A DNA stretch of 64,000 bases. It comes from Liolophura sinensis. Its lineage: Eukaryota > Mollusca > Polyplacophora > Chitonida > Chitonidae. Of the stretch, positions 21,649 to 32,892 are shown piece by piece. The notes under the pieces were generated by a model. It did not search any database. It saw only the letters and a list, made by a program, of their open reading frames with translations, and was not told the DNA's origin. Position 1 is the stretch's first letter; each line of letters begins with the position of its first letter. A program made the translations under genes and the position numbers. The stretch is taken from the NCBI RefSeq assembly GCF_032854445.1, contig NC_088295.1, forward strand, positions 78,520,028 to 78,584,027, in the 5' to 3' direction.

Positions 21649-21941
21649 CTAGTCTACCCTATTACTTGTTGTATATAACGATAGAAACAGCTGGAATATC
21701 AGAACAATAGTGTAAGTGATCCAATATGGTGCTGTTACCGAAGCATTGTTCCCTGGTCCCTTTTGTGTGCCCGGGTTGGTTTGAGCATTGACGGCGTCTT
21801 CAACTTCGTCACCCAGTTGACTATTACACAGATTCGTCGTACAGCTGTAAGTACACACTCTGGTCTGTCCGGAAGGGTCGCACTCAGTCTCCACGGGGGC
21901 AACCTGACAGTCGCGGTTAAAGGACATTATATTACCTGACG
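21649..21941 (-). CDS. Gene B exon 3: C-terminal half of Ly6 domain and GPI-type tail
   Basis: The acceptor ATATGTTTCAG precedes SGNIMSFNRDC. The exon continues with ETECDPSGQTRVC, YSCTTNLCNS, a polar linker of about 30 residues (VNAQTNPGTQKGPGNNAS), and a hydrophobic segment WITYTIVLIFQLFLSL before TAG. The linker plus hydrophobic end suggests GPI attachment, though eight mostly polar residues follow the hydrophobic run. Confidence 0.87.
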
Positions 21942-24900
21942 CTGAAACATATTAACCATTTTGCTTATTTATTAGACTGTTTTTAAACATCATGCTCAAG
22001 AATTTATTGTAGGCTTACACAATAGGGGCTAGATTTGTAAATGAAGGAAATTAAACCACAGGCCTTTGGTAAACAACTAGCAAACATTCCCACGTAGGAG
22101 ATGCGTCATATATTAATGGAAGGTTCTCTAGCGAACTTCATAAAAAATGACACAAGAGAAAATCGTGTATCTGTCATTGCAAACGAGACTCCGAGAACAA
22201 AGAAAGCAGGAGCAACCGTCAGTAGATGTTTATCATTGTATAAATCACTCAGAGTCTGGAGTACTCAGTGCTTTCACAGACGGTAGACAACCTGAACAAC
22301 ATAAAACCGATGTCTAGACAACATGAGCTGGATTCGAGCCGGCGACCTGCATGTTATGCCGGTAAAGCCAATCACATTTAACCAGTTTTGTTTAAGAAGC
22401 CATTAACAAATAAATGAGTGGTAGCTAACGATTAAAATCAACAAATGATCAAGGTGAACCTGGGAATATTTATAAATCCTTCTAATGTGACATCCTGGCC
22501 TGAAAAGTACATCATACGATTTCTTGTGTAGGCTAATTATCAAGCATTAACATATGCTATACTATGATTCGCTTATTAAACACCCCCATTCAGTTCAGCC
22601 GTACATAGGAAGTAGGTGGATTGTCATGGATGGGATATTCCCTACGTGCCTGGCCCTATATCCACTTACACGGAAGTTTCTAGTGGGATACTTTCCTCTT
22701 ACATGATCCTCCAGCGACCTGCGGATGGTCGTGGGTTTCCTCCGAGCTCTGCCCGGTTTCCTCCCACCATAATGCTGGCCTCCGTCATATAAGTGAAATA
22801 TTCTTGAGTACGTAAAACATTAATCAAGTAAATAAATAAATAAATTTATCCCTACACAGATGTCTGTAGGTATGTATGTATGCTTGGGCTTTAACGTCGT
22901 ACTTAACAAGTTTTGACGAGTCATCAGGTGCTTGGACATACACTGTGTCTTCTTGTTCCAGGGCGAATCTATTCCGCCAGAGTGCTGCCGCCACTGAAGT
23001 AGCATGTCGAAGACACCAGCCATTACATCTCACTCAGTGACATTATATTGACGCAGAGCCAAGCAGTCTTGTCTCTTGCCCTAACTTCTCAGTGCTGAGC
23101 ACAAAGCGAGACGCTCAAGGTATCATACGTGCTTAACATGGTATGCCTTATATGGTTTGAGAGTGACGAGATTGTTCAAGTCCTGCTGACAGCGTCCTTT
23201 GATCTCCATTTCCATATATGGATTTTTGGTTTTCTTTGAATATTTTTGCGGGTAATATGTCAATTCGTTTATTAATCTATGACAGTTTTGTCCCACTGTA
23301 GGGTAGACGTTAACTGTAATGACGATATAGCATCACCTATATGTGTGTGTGTAATTCATAATTAATGCAAATAGAAAAAAGCTCTATTCTCTGCCTTTGG
23401 TTCACATTATTCAGTAATTTATGAGTTTTGTACACCTTTTTAAACTTGGCAGGAATTTACAATTCCTTGGTTACTGTGACTTGCATTCTTTGTTTAAGGA
23501 GAGAAAATAAAATTTGCACAAAATAACATTAATTCGAACAAAAACTAAAAAGTCTTTGCGTGACTGCATGATTCCAACAATGCCACAATTTCTAACTCAA
23601 GCCGAATCTCTTCCCTTAAACCAATACCCACATGCTAGCCCTGCCTCCGTAGTTCTGTTCCGGGTAATTTGGTCTGTAAACATGTTGTTTTCCTCACTTA
23701 TCAATAAATTATAAAGACAATGAATATATCAATAACGAATCATTCTAATCACAAGCCGAAAATAGCACATAACCAATGAACGTGACGTGCCATGATCACT
23801 TAAACATACATGGAGGAAACAGGAGGTTCTCAGATCAAAATAGGCACAGGTTAAATAATTAGGGAGTTTGCCAACAAGTATGAAAATATCAGTTGGCTAC
23901 TCGCCAGTCACTCTCGCTTTATAAACAATTTTTTACACATAAATATTAATAATAACTTCTAACAGGTTATCTACACCTGTTCGTGAACAAACAAAACACA
24001 AATTAACCTAGTTAAGCCTAACGTCAACATAGTCGTCAGTTAAGCTTTCCAAATGACTTACTGCATATTAATAAGATTGCTCGTTAATAACTCATTTTAT
24101 ATTATTATAAGTATTAAAATATCAAATATCAGGACGGCGTCCCCTAGTAGCAGACAGGGCCCTATTTATACAGCGCTGCCTAACTGGAACATTTTGCCGA
24201 AGACACCAGACACGTCATGCCAGGACGCCGGGACCACCGTGCTTAACGAGGTCTTACTTCTGACTCGGTATGGGATAGGCTAAAACCTTGGATCTTTACG
24301 TTTCCAATTGTTTGAAACGACAAAAAAACATAATACATGTCATCCCTGAATTAAAGCACCCAATGATCTTTTTTAAAGTATATAAATTCTCATGGTATCG
24401 CCATATTTGCAAGTATATTAACACATCAGTAAGTATCAAACTGATTTGAAACTCGTTGTGCTAAATGTAGGGCTAAAGCTATACCGTTAGTAAAAATCTG
24501 AATACTTTTAACATGAGCTAACCATGCAACCGCGGATTGACAAAGCCATCTTTTAGTGATTTTAGGAAGGGTAAGATAATCATCCATCTTTTATTAGCTA
24601 CCTGGGCAAGATACATACTGACAAATTACATGTTTGCCTGGAATCGCATCAGATACACACTGACAACGTACATGTTTGCCTGGAATCGCACCAGATACAT
24701 ACTGACAAAGTACATGTTTGCCTGGAATCGCACCAGATACATACTGACAAAGTACATGTTTGCCTGGAATCGCACCAGATACATACTGACAAAGTACATG
24801 TTTGCCTGGAATCGCACCAGATACATACTGACAAAGTACATGTTTGCCTGGAATCGCACCAGTTACATACTGACAAAGTACATGTTTGCCTGGAATCGCA

Positions 24901-26809
24901 CCAGATACATACTGACAAAGTACATGTTTGCCTGGAATCGCACCAGATACATACTGACAAAGTACATGTTTGCCTGGAATCGCACCAGATATATACTGAC
25001 AAAGTACATGTTTGCCTGGAATCGCACCAGATACATACTGACAAAGTACATGTTTGCCTGGAATCGCACCAGATACACACTGACAAAGTACATGTTTGCC
25101 TGGAATCGCACCAGATACATACTGACAAAGTACATGTTTGCCTGGAATCGCACCAGATACATACTGACAAAGTACATGTTTGTCTGGAATCGCACCAGAT
25201 ACATACTGACAAAATACATGTTTACCTGGAATCGCACCAGATACATACTGACAAAGTACATGTTTGCCTGGAATCGCACCAGATACATACTGACAAAGTA
25301 CATGTTTGCCTGGAATCGCACCAGATACATACTGACAAAGTACATGTTTGCCTGGAATCGCACCAGATACACACTGACAAAGTACATGTTTGCCTGGAAT
25401 CGCACCAGATACATACTGACAAAGTACATGTTTGTCTGGAATCGCACCAGATACATACTGACAAAGTACATGTTTGCCTGGAATCGCACCAGATACATAC
25501 TGACAAAATACATGTTTACCTGGAATCGCACCAGATACATACTGACAAAGTACATGTTTGCCTGGCATCATAGTGATCGTTTTTTATTGATTGCCGTGTT
25601 GACTTCATCGTGTAATTTGTTTTTTAGCGCCGTATACTCACGAATTGTACACTTCTACGACGACGGTCAGATTTATGGGTACATGAAGGCGGGTGCTGGG
25701 AGTAAACCAGTGCCCAGGTACTTGACAAATAAATACCTCCTGACTTTAAGCGAGGGCTGGATTCGAACGTGGTACTTCATTGGTCAGGGACAGATTGATA
25801 GGGGCGATATCAAGGCTTTCGTATTTTATTTATTTATTGTTCATTTGATTGAGTTCTGTCGACAGCATTATGGTGGGAGGAAACCGGGCAAAGCCCTGGG
25901 GAATTCCACGACCATACGCAGACTGCTGGAAGGCCACTTTCGAGTTTTAATCGAAAAGGCCGGCGAGGCCAACCTAGTCTGTTTAACAGAACCATGGATT
26001 GTTCTGACTGAAATCACGTCTTGGCTAAAACGATCAAGGATGGGGTGGTGAAAAACGATGATCTAAATGAATGAATGAGGTATAACAACACACCCACAGT
26101 ATTTCAGCCTGTAGTTAGACGACGATGATGAGGCACAGCATCATTTACTAATGCTGAACTCAAATTAAACGATTTTATTATTATATTTTACATAAATATT
26201 TTCCTCCAAAAAAAAAAAAAATGAAGCAGTGGCGTCACCTTTAGGGAAGAAAATGGCCGGTTGCAGTTTTATGAAAGTCAGCATCAGCTAGCCTATAGGT
26301 GAGGCCGGTCCCCTCTCTACTCACCCTTATCAAATACTTCTCTGGTTACACATAACCGGCCGGCAGGACACTTGACAGTATTCGCCGTTTTCACCTCCCC
26401 GGGGTTATTCACACACTCGTAGTCAGCTGTCGGAGGATGCTGGTACGAACACGTATAGCAGGTCAAGTCTAAAACATAAATCAGTTTAGTATACTTTTTT
26501 GATTTGTTCATTTCATTTAAGCTTAACGTCACATAGTCAGGGATATTTCACGTATAGTTTTAGGGGTGTATAACCGCTAGTCTTCCAAAGAGACAGTGTA
26601 CATCCGTGAAACAATTCCTAACGCAGGCCATGTTCAGCCTTATGCTAACCGGTATTACATGATATAACGGTATGTGATTAAGTTAATGAACTCATCACAC
26701 GTTGTGTAAAACACGTACTCTGTTTGGTGCTTTCTCTGGTGGTAGATGTACAGCTGATCACAGGTAATACACAGATCCAGACGGCGAATAATACTCTGGT
26801 GCGCTCCAT
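21649..26809 (-). CDS. Gene B: Ly6/uPAR-domain surface protein
   Basis: Three minus-strand exons, 26809-26752, 26468-26325 and 21941-21649, join in phase 1 to a 164-residue protein. It has a signal peptide, one Ly6/uPAR (three-finger) domain and a hydrophobic C-terminus. The domain opens CYTCSYQHPP and closes CTYSCTTNLCN, with ten cysteines in the usual order. The exon plan is the same as in genes D and E (58-64-nt signal exon, domain split once), so the three are paralogues. Ly6 proteins are usually GPI-anchored at the cell surface and act in binding or signalling; the ligand is unknown. Intron 2 (4.4 kb) holds a 42-nt minisatellite. Confidence 0.85.
22708..22843 (+). mobile_element. SINE family 1, 5'-truncated copy
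   Basis: Begins inside the core (gcggatggtcgtgggtttcc) and ends in an (AATA)n tail. It lies in intron 2 of gene B, antisense to it. Confidence 0.75.
22866..23112 (-). mobile_element. SINE-like family 2 copy, minus orientation
   Basis: The reverse complement ends gtacgacgttaaagcccaag followed by a simple repeat. It matches the plus-strand copy at 55697-56033 across a core with tgtcttcgacatgctacttc. It directly follows the tail of a family 1 SINE. Confidence 0.6.
24128..24250 (-). mobile_element. SINE-like family 2 fragment
   Basis: Contains tatacagcgctgcctaactg and cgaagacaccagac, the same core as at 22866-23112. No tail was seen. Confidence 0.5.
24600..25566 (-). repeat. 42-nt minisatellite, about 23 copies
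   Basis: Near-identical units read ctgacaaagtacatgtttgc and gaatcgcaccagatacata. They lie in intron 2 of gene B. Since 42 is divisible by three, several frames on both strands stay open (one for about 500 codons); these frames are not coding evidence. Confidence 0.95.
25620..25940 (-). mobile_element. Two SINE family 1 remnants
   Basis: A degraded core at about 25620-25690 (cgccgtatactcacgaattg) and a clearer one at 25828-25940 with an ATTT-rich start and cagcattatggtgggaggaa. They directly follow the 42-nt array. Confidence 0.55.
26325..26468 (-). CDS. Gene B exon 2: N-terminal half of Ly6 domain
   Basis: Acceptor TTTATGTTTTAG. The exon reads LTCYTCSYQHPPTADYECV, then VKCPAGRLCVTREVFDK, and ends at G|GTGAGT in phase 1. 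C-x2-C at the start and five further residues patterned as in genes D and E identify the Ly6/uPAR fold. Confidence 0.88.
26752..26809 (-). CDS. Gene B exon 1: signal peptide
   Basis: The minus-strand ATG opens MERTRVLFAVWICVLPVIS, a good signal peptide. The phase-1 donor T|GTACAT gives an exon of 58 nt, the same length as the signal exon of gene D, and the join forms Tyr before LTCYTC. The donor resembles the GTACAT used after sushi 2 of gene A. Confidence 0.7.
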
Positions 26810-28571
26810 GATTGCAGTGTGTTCGTCAGTGCTATGTGTCCCTTGTTTAAGCGGATCCTATTGTTAGGCCTGATTTGATTCCTATATATGCGCTGATGGC
26901 GTGTTCACAAGCCGTGACGACATACTGCTGTATGCATATCTGTATACATGTGTAAATTTTCAGACGCGCCTGAGACAACTCTACCTAAAACGTCGTGTTG
27001 CTCATAACCACTACGAGATTTCTCCACATGGGCATACAGCACGCATAATTAACGTCTGCTAACAATGAGTCCATCATTTACAGAAGAACTGCATACTGCA
27101 TTTCAAAGAATTTCTTTTTCAGCGATGACCTAGGGTTTACCTGTGGACTGTGAAACCGCTATCATGCAGAGTGAAAGCCATTTATGATAATGGCATATGC
27201 AAGTGTATAACTGTTAGTAATACCACAATTAATACCATCAGCCGAAAATCTCATGTCAGCAGGCTACAGCATAGTTGTGCTTGTCTAGTTGACATTTGAG
27301 GTTATGAAACAGTATGTTATACAACAAAAACAGTTTACAGCGAAATTGAAGTTTAAATTAAGTCATACAGAAGAGGAACCCCGATTTTTGTGTCATGTCA
27401 TACATGCCATGCCAACGGCCGACCTAATACATGGACGTAAATATGACACAAAGCTATTGAAAACAACTGTCAGTTATTTCCTTGTGTGAGCGAATATTTA
27501 CAGAAAATGGTGAACATCATAAATCTAGCTTTATGTGGGTGTTTAATAACAATTTACATGTGTGGAAATTCCAGCTTTATTGACTCTGCGCTCTGTCGTT
27601 TAGCAACACAAAACGCATTATAAATTGTACCCAGTTTATTTTAAGGAGCTCTTTGAGATTATAAGACTGGGAATCATACATTTACTAAAAATGCCTACGG
27701 TATGCTTGATTTATCACAGAAATATCCCAGTTATTTCTAACTCATTTCCTTGGATCAAGTCTGTAGTCGAAACACTTTGTCATTTCAGATTTTAATCTTA
27801 ATGTGTATTTTTGAATAAGAAGGATAACTATTATCAACGGCTCATTGCGATGACTAAAAAGGGTAATATGTGGTTATCAATAGTGTACAGAGTGCGTTAG
27901 AAGTCATACCGATAATAAGGAATCAGTGTAATCAACGATTGTGAAGAGTTTGTTGTGTTTATCTTGTGTACTTTGATGCAGAATATGTGCTGATGAACTT
28001 TTCATGAAACCATGCCAAGACAACAACAGCATCGCATATCCAAAGCGAAACAACTGTTCATACCCTTTAAAACACCGATTATTTAAATAAATAAGTAAAC
28101 ATTTCCACTTGGAGTTTAACGTATATGGCAAGGTTCCATCTTCGCAAAACAAGACGCCTCTCGCCACAAGGAAATATACATGTACATGTACAAGTTTCCA
28201 GGCAGATAACAGAGGTAATTGGTCAGATCAGCTAATGCCAAAGATACCATAAATCCTTAGTTTGTCTCTGTTTCAACACGTCAGTAAGTCAAGAAATTTG
28301 GCTCGTTATCAATGAAATGGTTTCTGTTGTGTTGCCGACGGCTTCGGTTATTGTCGGGTAACATCAGACCCTAACGGGACTGGTATATGTTTATGAATAA
28401 TGAATAATGCAAATGCTTTCTGCTCAACTTGAGAACAAAAACAAGTCAGTGCAAGTGATGATGACGCCATTTTACAGATCCGTGTTGTTTTTTGCCCCAT
28501 TTTACGGCGTAGAGGTCAAATGTTTCAAATTCTGGCCTAAAAGCAAGATCAACGCTGCTCTCATGGTAAGC
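26810..28571. other. Non-coding stretch upstream of gene B
   Basis: AT-rich DNA with no recognised exon. It should contain the promoter of gene B (minus strand), but no clear TATA box was picked out. Confidence 0.4.
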
Positions 28572-28672
28572 TCAGTTACTTATTTCATTGGTGTTTTAGG
28601 CCGCCACTTATACGACGTCGGTCAGCATTATGACAGGAGGAAACGCGGCAGGCCCCTGTGAAAACCTACGAT
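28572..28672 (-). mobile_element. SINE family 1, 3' fragment
   Basis: Reverse core with cggtcagcattatgacagga. No head. Confidence 0.6.
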
Positions 28673-28920
28673 TGGTTTCACCCGTGTTTGGTTTTATTTC
28701 TCCACCAGTAAACATAGATGTCTTCATATAATAAAACATATGGACAAGGCCTTTAAATATGCAAAAGATGCAATAAGCAATAGGCTCCTGAAACGAAAAC
28801 AGACATAAAATGAACCTAGCATATCAGCCGAATATCATCGACATATAGCTAAAATATTTATATTTATATATTCATGTTATCTATCGACGTGGTGTTAAAC
28901 CATAATCACTCACTCATTCA

Positions 28921-29148
28921 GTATTCATTTATTTATTTGATTAGTTCCACGCTGTATTCAAAAATATTTTACTTATACGACCAGCATTATGGTGGGAGGA
29001 AACCGGACAACCCCCGGGGGAATATCTGCAGTTTGCTGGCGGAACTTCTCACGTACAGCCATGAGCTGCACTTGAACTCACAGTGATCACATTGGTGAAC
29101 CTGTTGGGTCATTCCACTGATCTGACAATCTAACCACTAGGCCACCAT
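28921..29148 (-). mobile_element. SINE family 1, full-length diverged copy
   Basis: ATTT tail, core and tRNA-like head ending ctaaccactaggccacc. A short family 2 tail (ggtgttaaaccataatcact) sits just upstream at about 28890. Confidence 0.7.
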
Positions 29149-29449
29149 TCATTCAGCAGGAAGGCCATTGCAACTGTATGCAAATACCGTTACTTATTTT
29201 AAATTTCAAATATTTAGACTGTAGGGTAAACATCAGGGATAATGTATGACTCTAATGACGTCATGAGACTTTTCAATGTACAGGCCTGATTAAAATTCCT
29301 ATGAACAATTGTTCGCTCTTTGAGCACGAAAAGGTTAATCTCACATTAAACACCTAAGTATATCTAAGTATATACGACATATCGTTTGAGTATGAAACAA
29401 TGTGTATAATTAATAAAGTATCGATGTTGTTGATGTAATACGGACGAAA

Positions 29450-30085
29450 CGACCGCAATAATCAGTCTAACTCGTCCAACATCACCTTACTTGGCCAACA
29501 TCGCCTAAATGGGAAAAATATTACTTAACTGTGCTCATATAGCATAACAGGACCAATATCGCCTAACAGGACCAATATCACCTGACGGGGTCGATATCGT
29601 ATAACCAGGCGAATATCGCCTAACTGTGCCAATGTCGCCTAACAGGACCAATATTGCCTAGCAGGACCATTCTCGCCTAACAGGGTTAGTATCGTCTAAC
29701 AGGGCTAGCACCTCGTAACTGTGCTAATATCGCCTTACAGGGCCAATATCACCTGAGCCAATATCGCATAACAGGACAAATATCGCCTAGAAGGACCAGG
29801 ATCGCCAAACAAGACTAATATTTTCTAACAGGACCAATATCGCCTAACTGGGCCAACATCGCCTAACTTGACCAACATCGCCTAAAAGGACCAATATCGT
29901 CCAACCAGGCGAGTATCGCCTAACAGGACCAACTTCGCCTAACAAGACCAATATCGCTTAACTGGACCATTATGGGCCAACATCGCCTAACTGGGCTAAC
30001 ATCGCCTGAAAGGATCAATGTCACCTGACTGGACCAACATCGCCTAAAAGGAGCAACATCGCCTAACTGGGCCAAGATTGCATGG
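29450..30085 (+). repeat. About 20-nt degenerate tandem array
   Basis: Some thirty units resemble gaccaatatcgcctaacagg, with variants ctgggccaacatcgcctaac. Copies are poorly conserved, so the array is old. Confidence 0.8.
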
Positions 30086-30385
30086 ACGTGTACTAAACGC
30101 ACGTGAGAGATGGTATCACGTGATTTTCATGTGACGTCTGCTTCTAGCTGTTAAGCCTTGTCAACATTCCTGGGAAATATAAAATACCAAGTTAGAGAAA
30201 AAAATTTTGACCATCTACATTTTATTCGTGTAAAAATCAACAGTTAATTAATAAAATTGTTTTAAATGAATGATTTTTACATTGTCTTAGTTATAGGTCT
30301 CCGGTTTCGAACGTTGTGCCCGAAAATGAGCCAAAATGAAATCATAGAGTAGTAACATTATGCAATACATTGTACCTGTATACAG

Positions 30386-30462
30386 TATGATATGATATGG
30401 TATGGTGTGGTACGGTACAGTGCGGTACGTTATGATATGATATGATATGATATGATATACAG
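30386..30462 (+). repeat. (GATAT)n microsatellite
   Basis: Imperfect pentamer run of tgatatgatatggtatggtg and related steps, just upstream of the lectin pseudogene. Confidence 0.8.
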
Positions 30463-30533
30463 AAATGTGACAGATTTGTTGGACAGGCATACACGGATGT
30501 CTAGAATGGGAATCAAATCCCGCGGTCATGGGC

Positions 30534-31097
30534 CTTTCGTTCAAAGAGGTCCGTTATCTTGTCTACCCCCAAAATGTTCAACTCGGGTGAGCCGAGCCCA
30601 GAAATTATTACAGCAAATTCGGCGGTCAGTTGGCAAAGATTAAAAACTATGAATTAAACCGGTTTTTCTCTCAGGAGATGGATGACGATCAGGAGCTAGA
30701 TGATGGTCGGGAGCTGGATGACGGTCATGAGTTTTGGATTGGGCCTTACCGGAGGCCTAGCTTAACGACAAATGAATTCGAGTACGAATATACTGATGGT
30801 GAGTATGCATTAGTAATAAACTCCCATCCCTCTCCCCCCAAAAGTGTTATTCTCCCAACGTATGGCCCTGAAGCAATCTCTGGGTTTTGGGCGTTTATAA
30901 ATAAACTATGCAAAAAACTGAATAATAAACTCAAAAATTTTTTTTTTGTTTTTTTTTTTTGGCAGGAGAGGAGCCTACTGAAAATGTTTTCTCCAATTCC
31001 TTCAACAACATCTATATCAAAGTATGGAGAGACATAGGAACTTGCCCTTGGTACCTTGGTGTGAAAACATTACGGAGACGATTTATCCTCCAATACG
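30534..31097 (+). pseudogene. C-type lectin pseudogene related to gene C
   Basis: Two exons, about 30534-30798 and 30966-31097, align with the lectin exons of gene C and keep the phase-1 donor G|GTGAGT and the acceptor TTTGGCAG. The first reads YLVYPQNVQLG, a TGA where gene C has Trp, then KFGGQLAKIKN and EFWIGPYRRP. The second reads GEEPTENVFSNSF, GTCPWYLG and RRFILQY. Against gene C three cysteines are lost: Cys to Arg at 30552, Cys to Tyr before KFGG, and Cys to Leu in the final FICQY. A short stretch, ELDDGxE, is expanded to three units. With an in-frame stop and broken disulfides it is probably dead; a start downstream of the stop cannot be excluded. Confidence 0.75.
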
Positions 31098-31183
31098 GTA
31101 TAACCCATAAAGGTAAGAACATTACAGGTAGGTGGTCTTGAAAAAATAAGAACATGTGTGATTCTCAGTTTTCAATATGTGGA

Positions 31184-31440
31184 TTTATGTTTTTATTTGA
31201 TTGGTGTTTTACGCCATACTCAAGAACATTTAAATTATACGACGGCATTATGTTGGGAGGAAACCGGGCAGCTCAGGGGAAACCCACGACCATCTGCGGA
31301 TTGCTGGCAGACCTTCCCACGTACGGTCGAACAGGGAGCCATCATGAGCTGGACGGTTTGAACTCACAGAGATCACATTGATCAGAGGCTCCTGAGTCAT
31401 TGCGCAGCGCTGGCACGCTAACCTCCCCTGGCACGGTCCC
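31184..31440 (-). mobile_element. SINE family 1 copy
   Basis: Core and most of the head in minus orientation, just downstream of the pseudogene. Confidence 0.8.
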
Positions 31441-31684
31441 CTCAATGCGCAGAAAACAGGTGGATGAATTTTTCCATATGTGACACTGAATTCCTTCGTA
31501 TTAGGAGCGAATAACCTTGCATCATGACTCAGTCCTCACTTAACACATCACGGCGGTCACGTGAATCGGCATGAATCAAATAGGTAACACTAATTAATTA
31601 ATCACTAATTAAAATAGATATCACTCTTGTCCTGGGTAATCACAGTCGTGCCATCCAGCACAGATGAACCTCAGTTGATCTTTG

Positions 31685-31812
31685 TGTTGTTAGTGGATTA
31701 GTGTTCTACGCCGTACTCAAGAATATTTCACTCATACGAAATCGGCCAGCATTATGGTGGGAAGAAACTGGGCAGAGCCTATGGGAAACCCAAGACCGTC
31801 CGCAGGCTGCTG
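31685..31812 (-). mobile_element. SINE family 1, head-less copy
   Basis: Tail-proximal core only, ending at accgtccgcaggctgctga. Confidence 0.7.
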
Positions 31813-31844
31813 ATCGTCTGTTCATGTACATAAACTGAGTGTAC

Positions 31845-32029
31845 ACAAGGAAGAAAACAATTACTGTAAATGAATCAACAACACAGTCTACTGTTAAACC
31901 AAGAACTAAGGTCACGTCATCAATATGGCCTACTGTGGAACCAACAAGTACGCACACGTCAGCAACACAGTCGACTGTGGAGTCAACAACACGCTTTAAA
32001 TCTGAGAATAAGTTTACAACCGAGAAGAG
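31845..32029 (+). pseudogene. Possible Thr-rich stalk exon of the lectin pseudogene
   Basis: The open stretch reads TITVNESTTQSTVKPRTKV and TSTHTSATQSTVESTTRF and ends before a good donor AG|GTATGT. It resembles the stalk exon of gene C (47802-48005) in composition. The donor is phase 2 and no clean acceptor was found, so it may be a remnant. Confidence 0.4.
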
Positions 32030-32613
32030 GTATGTATAGCAAAAAAACAAAACAATTCATGTTTAGGAATGAAAGCCTAAACTGCAAAGAACTCCAGTAA
32101 TGATGGAGATAGTACCAATCACAACATAACGAACAACAATATTGTGTGTATTACTGTAAACTAAACATTATTAATTCAGCCATTTAAAAGCAAGTGAAAT
32201 GGTAAGGAGGGGAATTGGCCCATAGCTGATGCATCAAACTGACAACGAAGTCAAGTGACGACAGAGTGTACTTTTGCCTCCACTTCCCTTTGGATTTAGT
32301 TTTAGATTTTATGGATATATCAATAACAAATACGTAAGACTGCTCCAGGAATGAATTTAATCTTGAAACAAAGGCACAAAAGTCCCATATTTGAATTATA
32401 GTCAACTCAATTTGAAGTTTTGTAAGTACTTTTTTCTCCACTGGGGTGTACATATGCAAAATTTTTGACATTCAAATAGGAGATGTTACTATTTCATAAT
32501 TTTGTCACCTTGCAAATATTCTGCAAATATAACCTGACACGTAAGTGTAACCTCTTTCTTTTTTTAAAGGCTTCTCCGATGTTAACTGGGTATAAACATC
32601 TTAGATATAATAT

Positions 32614-32892
32614 AGGGGACCTCCATGGCCGAGCTGATCAGCGTGCCATCACGTGCAATTATCCAGGAGCCTCTCACCAATATGGTCGCTGAGGTCATGT
32701 CCAGTTTTGCTGGGTCATTGCTGGCTTCCTCTCCGGCCCTACTTGGAAAGGTCCAACAGCGATCTGGGTTCCCCGCGAGCTTTGCCTTGTTTCCTCCCAC
32801 CATAATGCTGGCCGTTGTCGTATAAGTGAAATATATTGAAGTACGGCGTAAAACACCAATCAAATAAATAAATTAATTAATTAATTAAAAAA
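32614..32892 (+). mobile_element. SINE family 1, full-length copy
   Basis: Begins ggggacctccatggccgagc, has core and tail (AATA/TTAA mixed). Plus orientation. Confidence 0.8.

Noticed and set aside
24537-26051. A 504-codon open frame and several minus-strand frames with 14-residue repeats
   Set aside because: They arise from the 42-nt minisatellite in the intron of gene B. There is no signal, start context or splice structure, and five frames are open at once.
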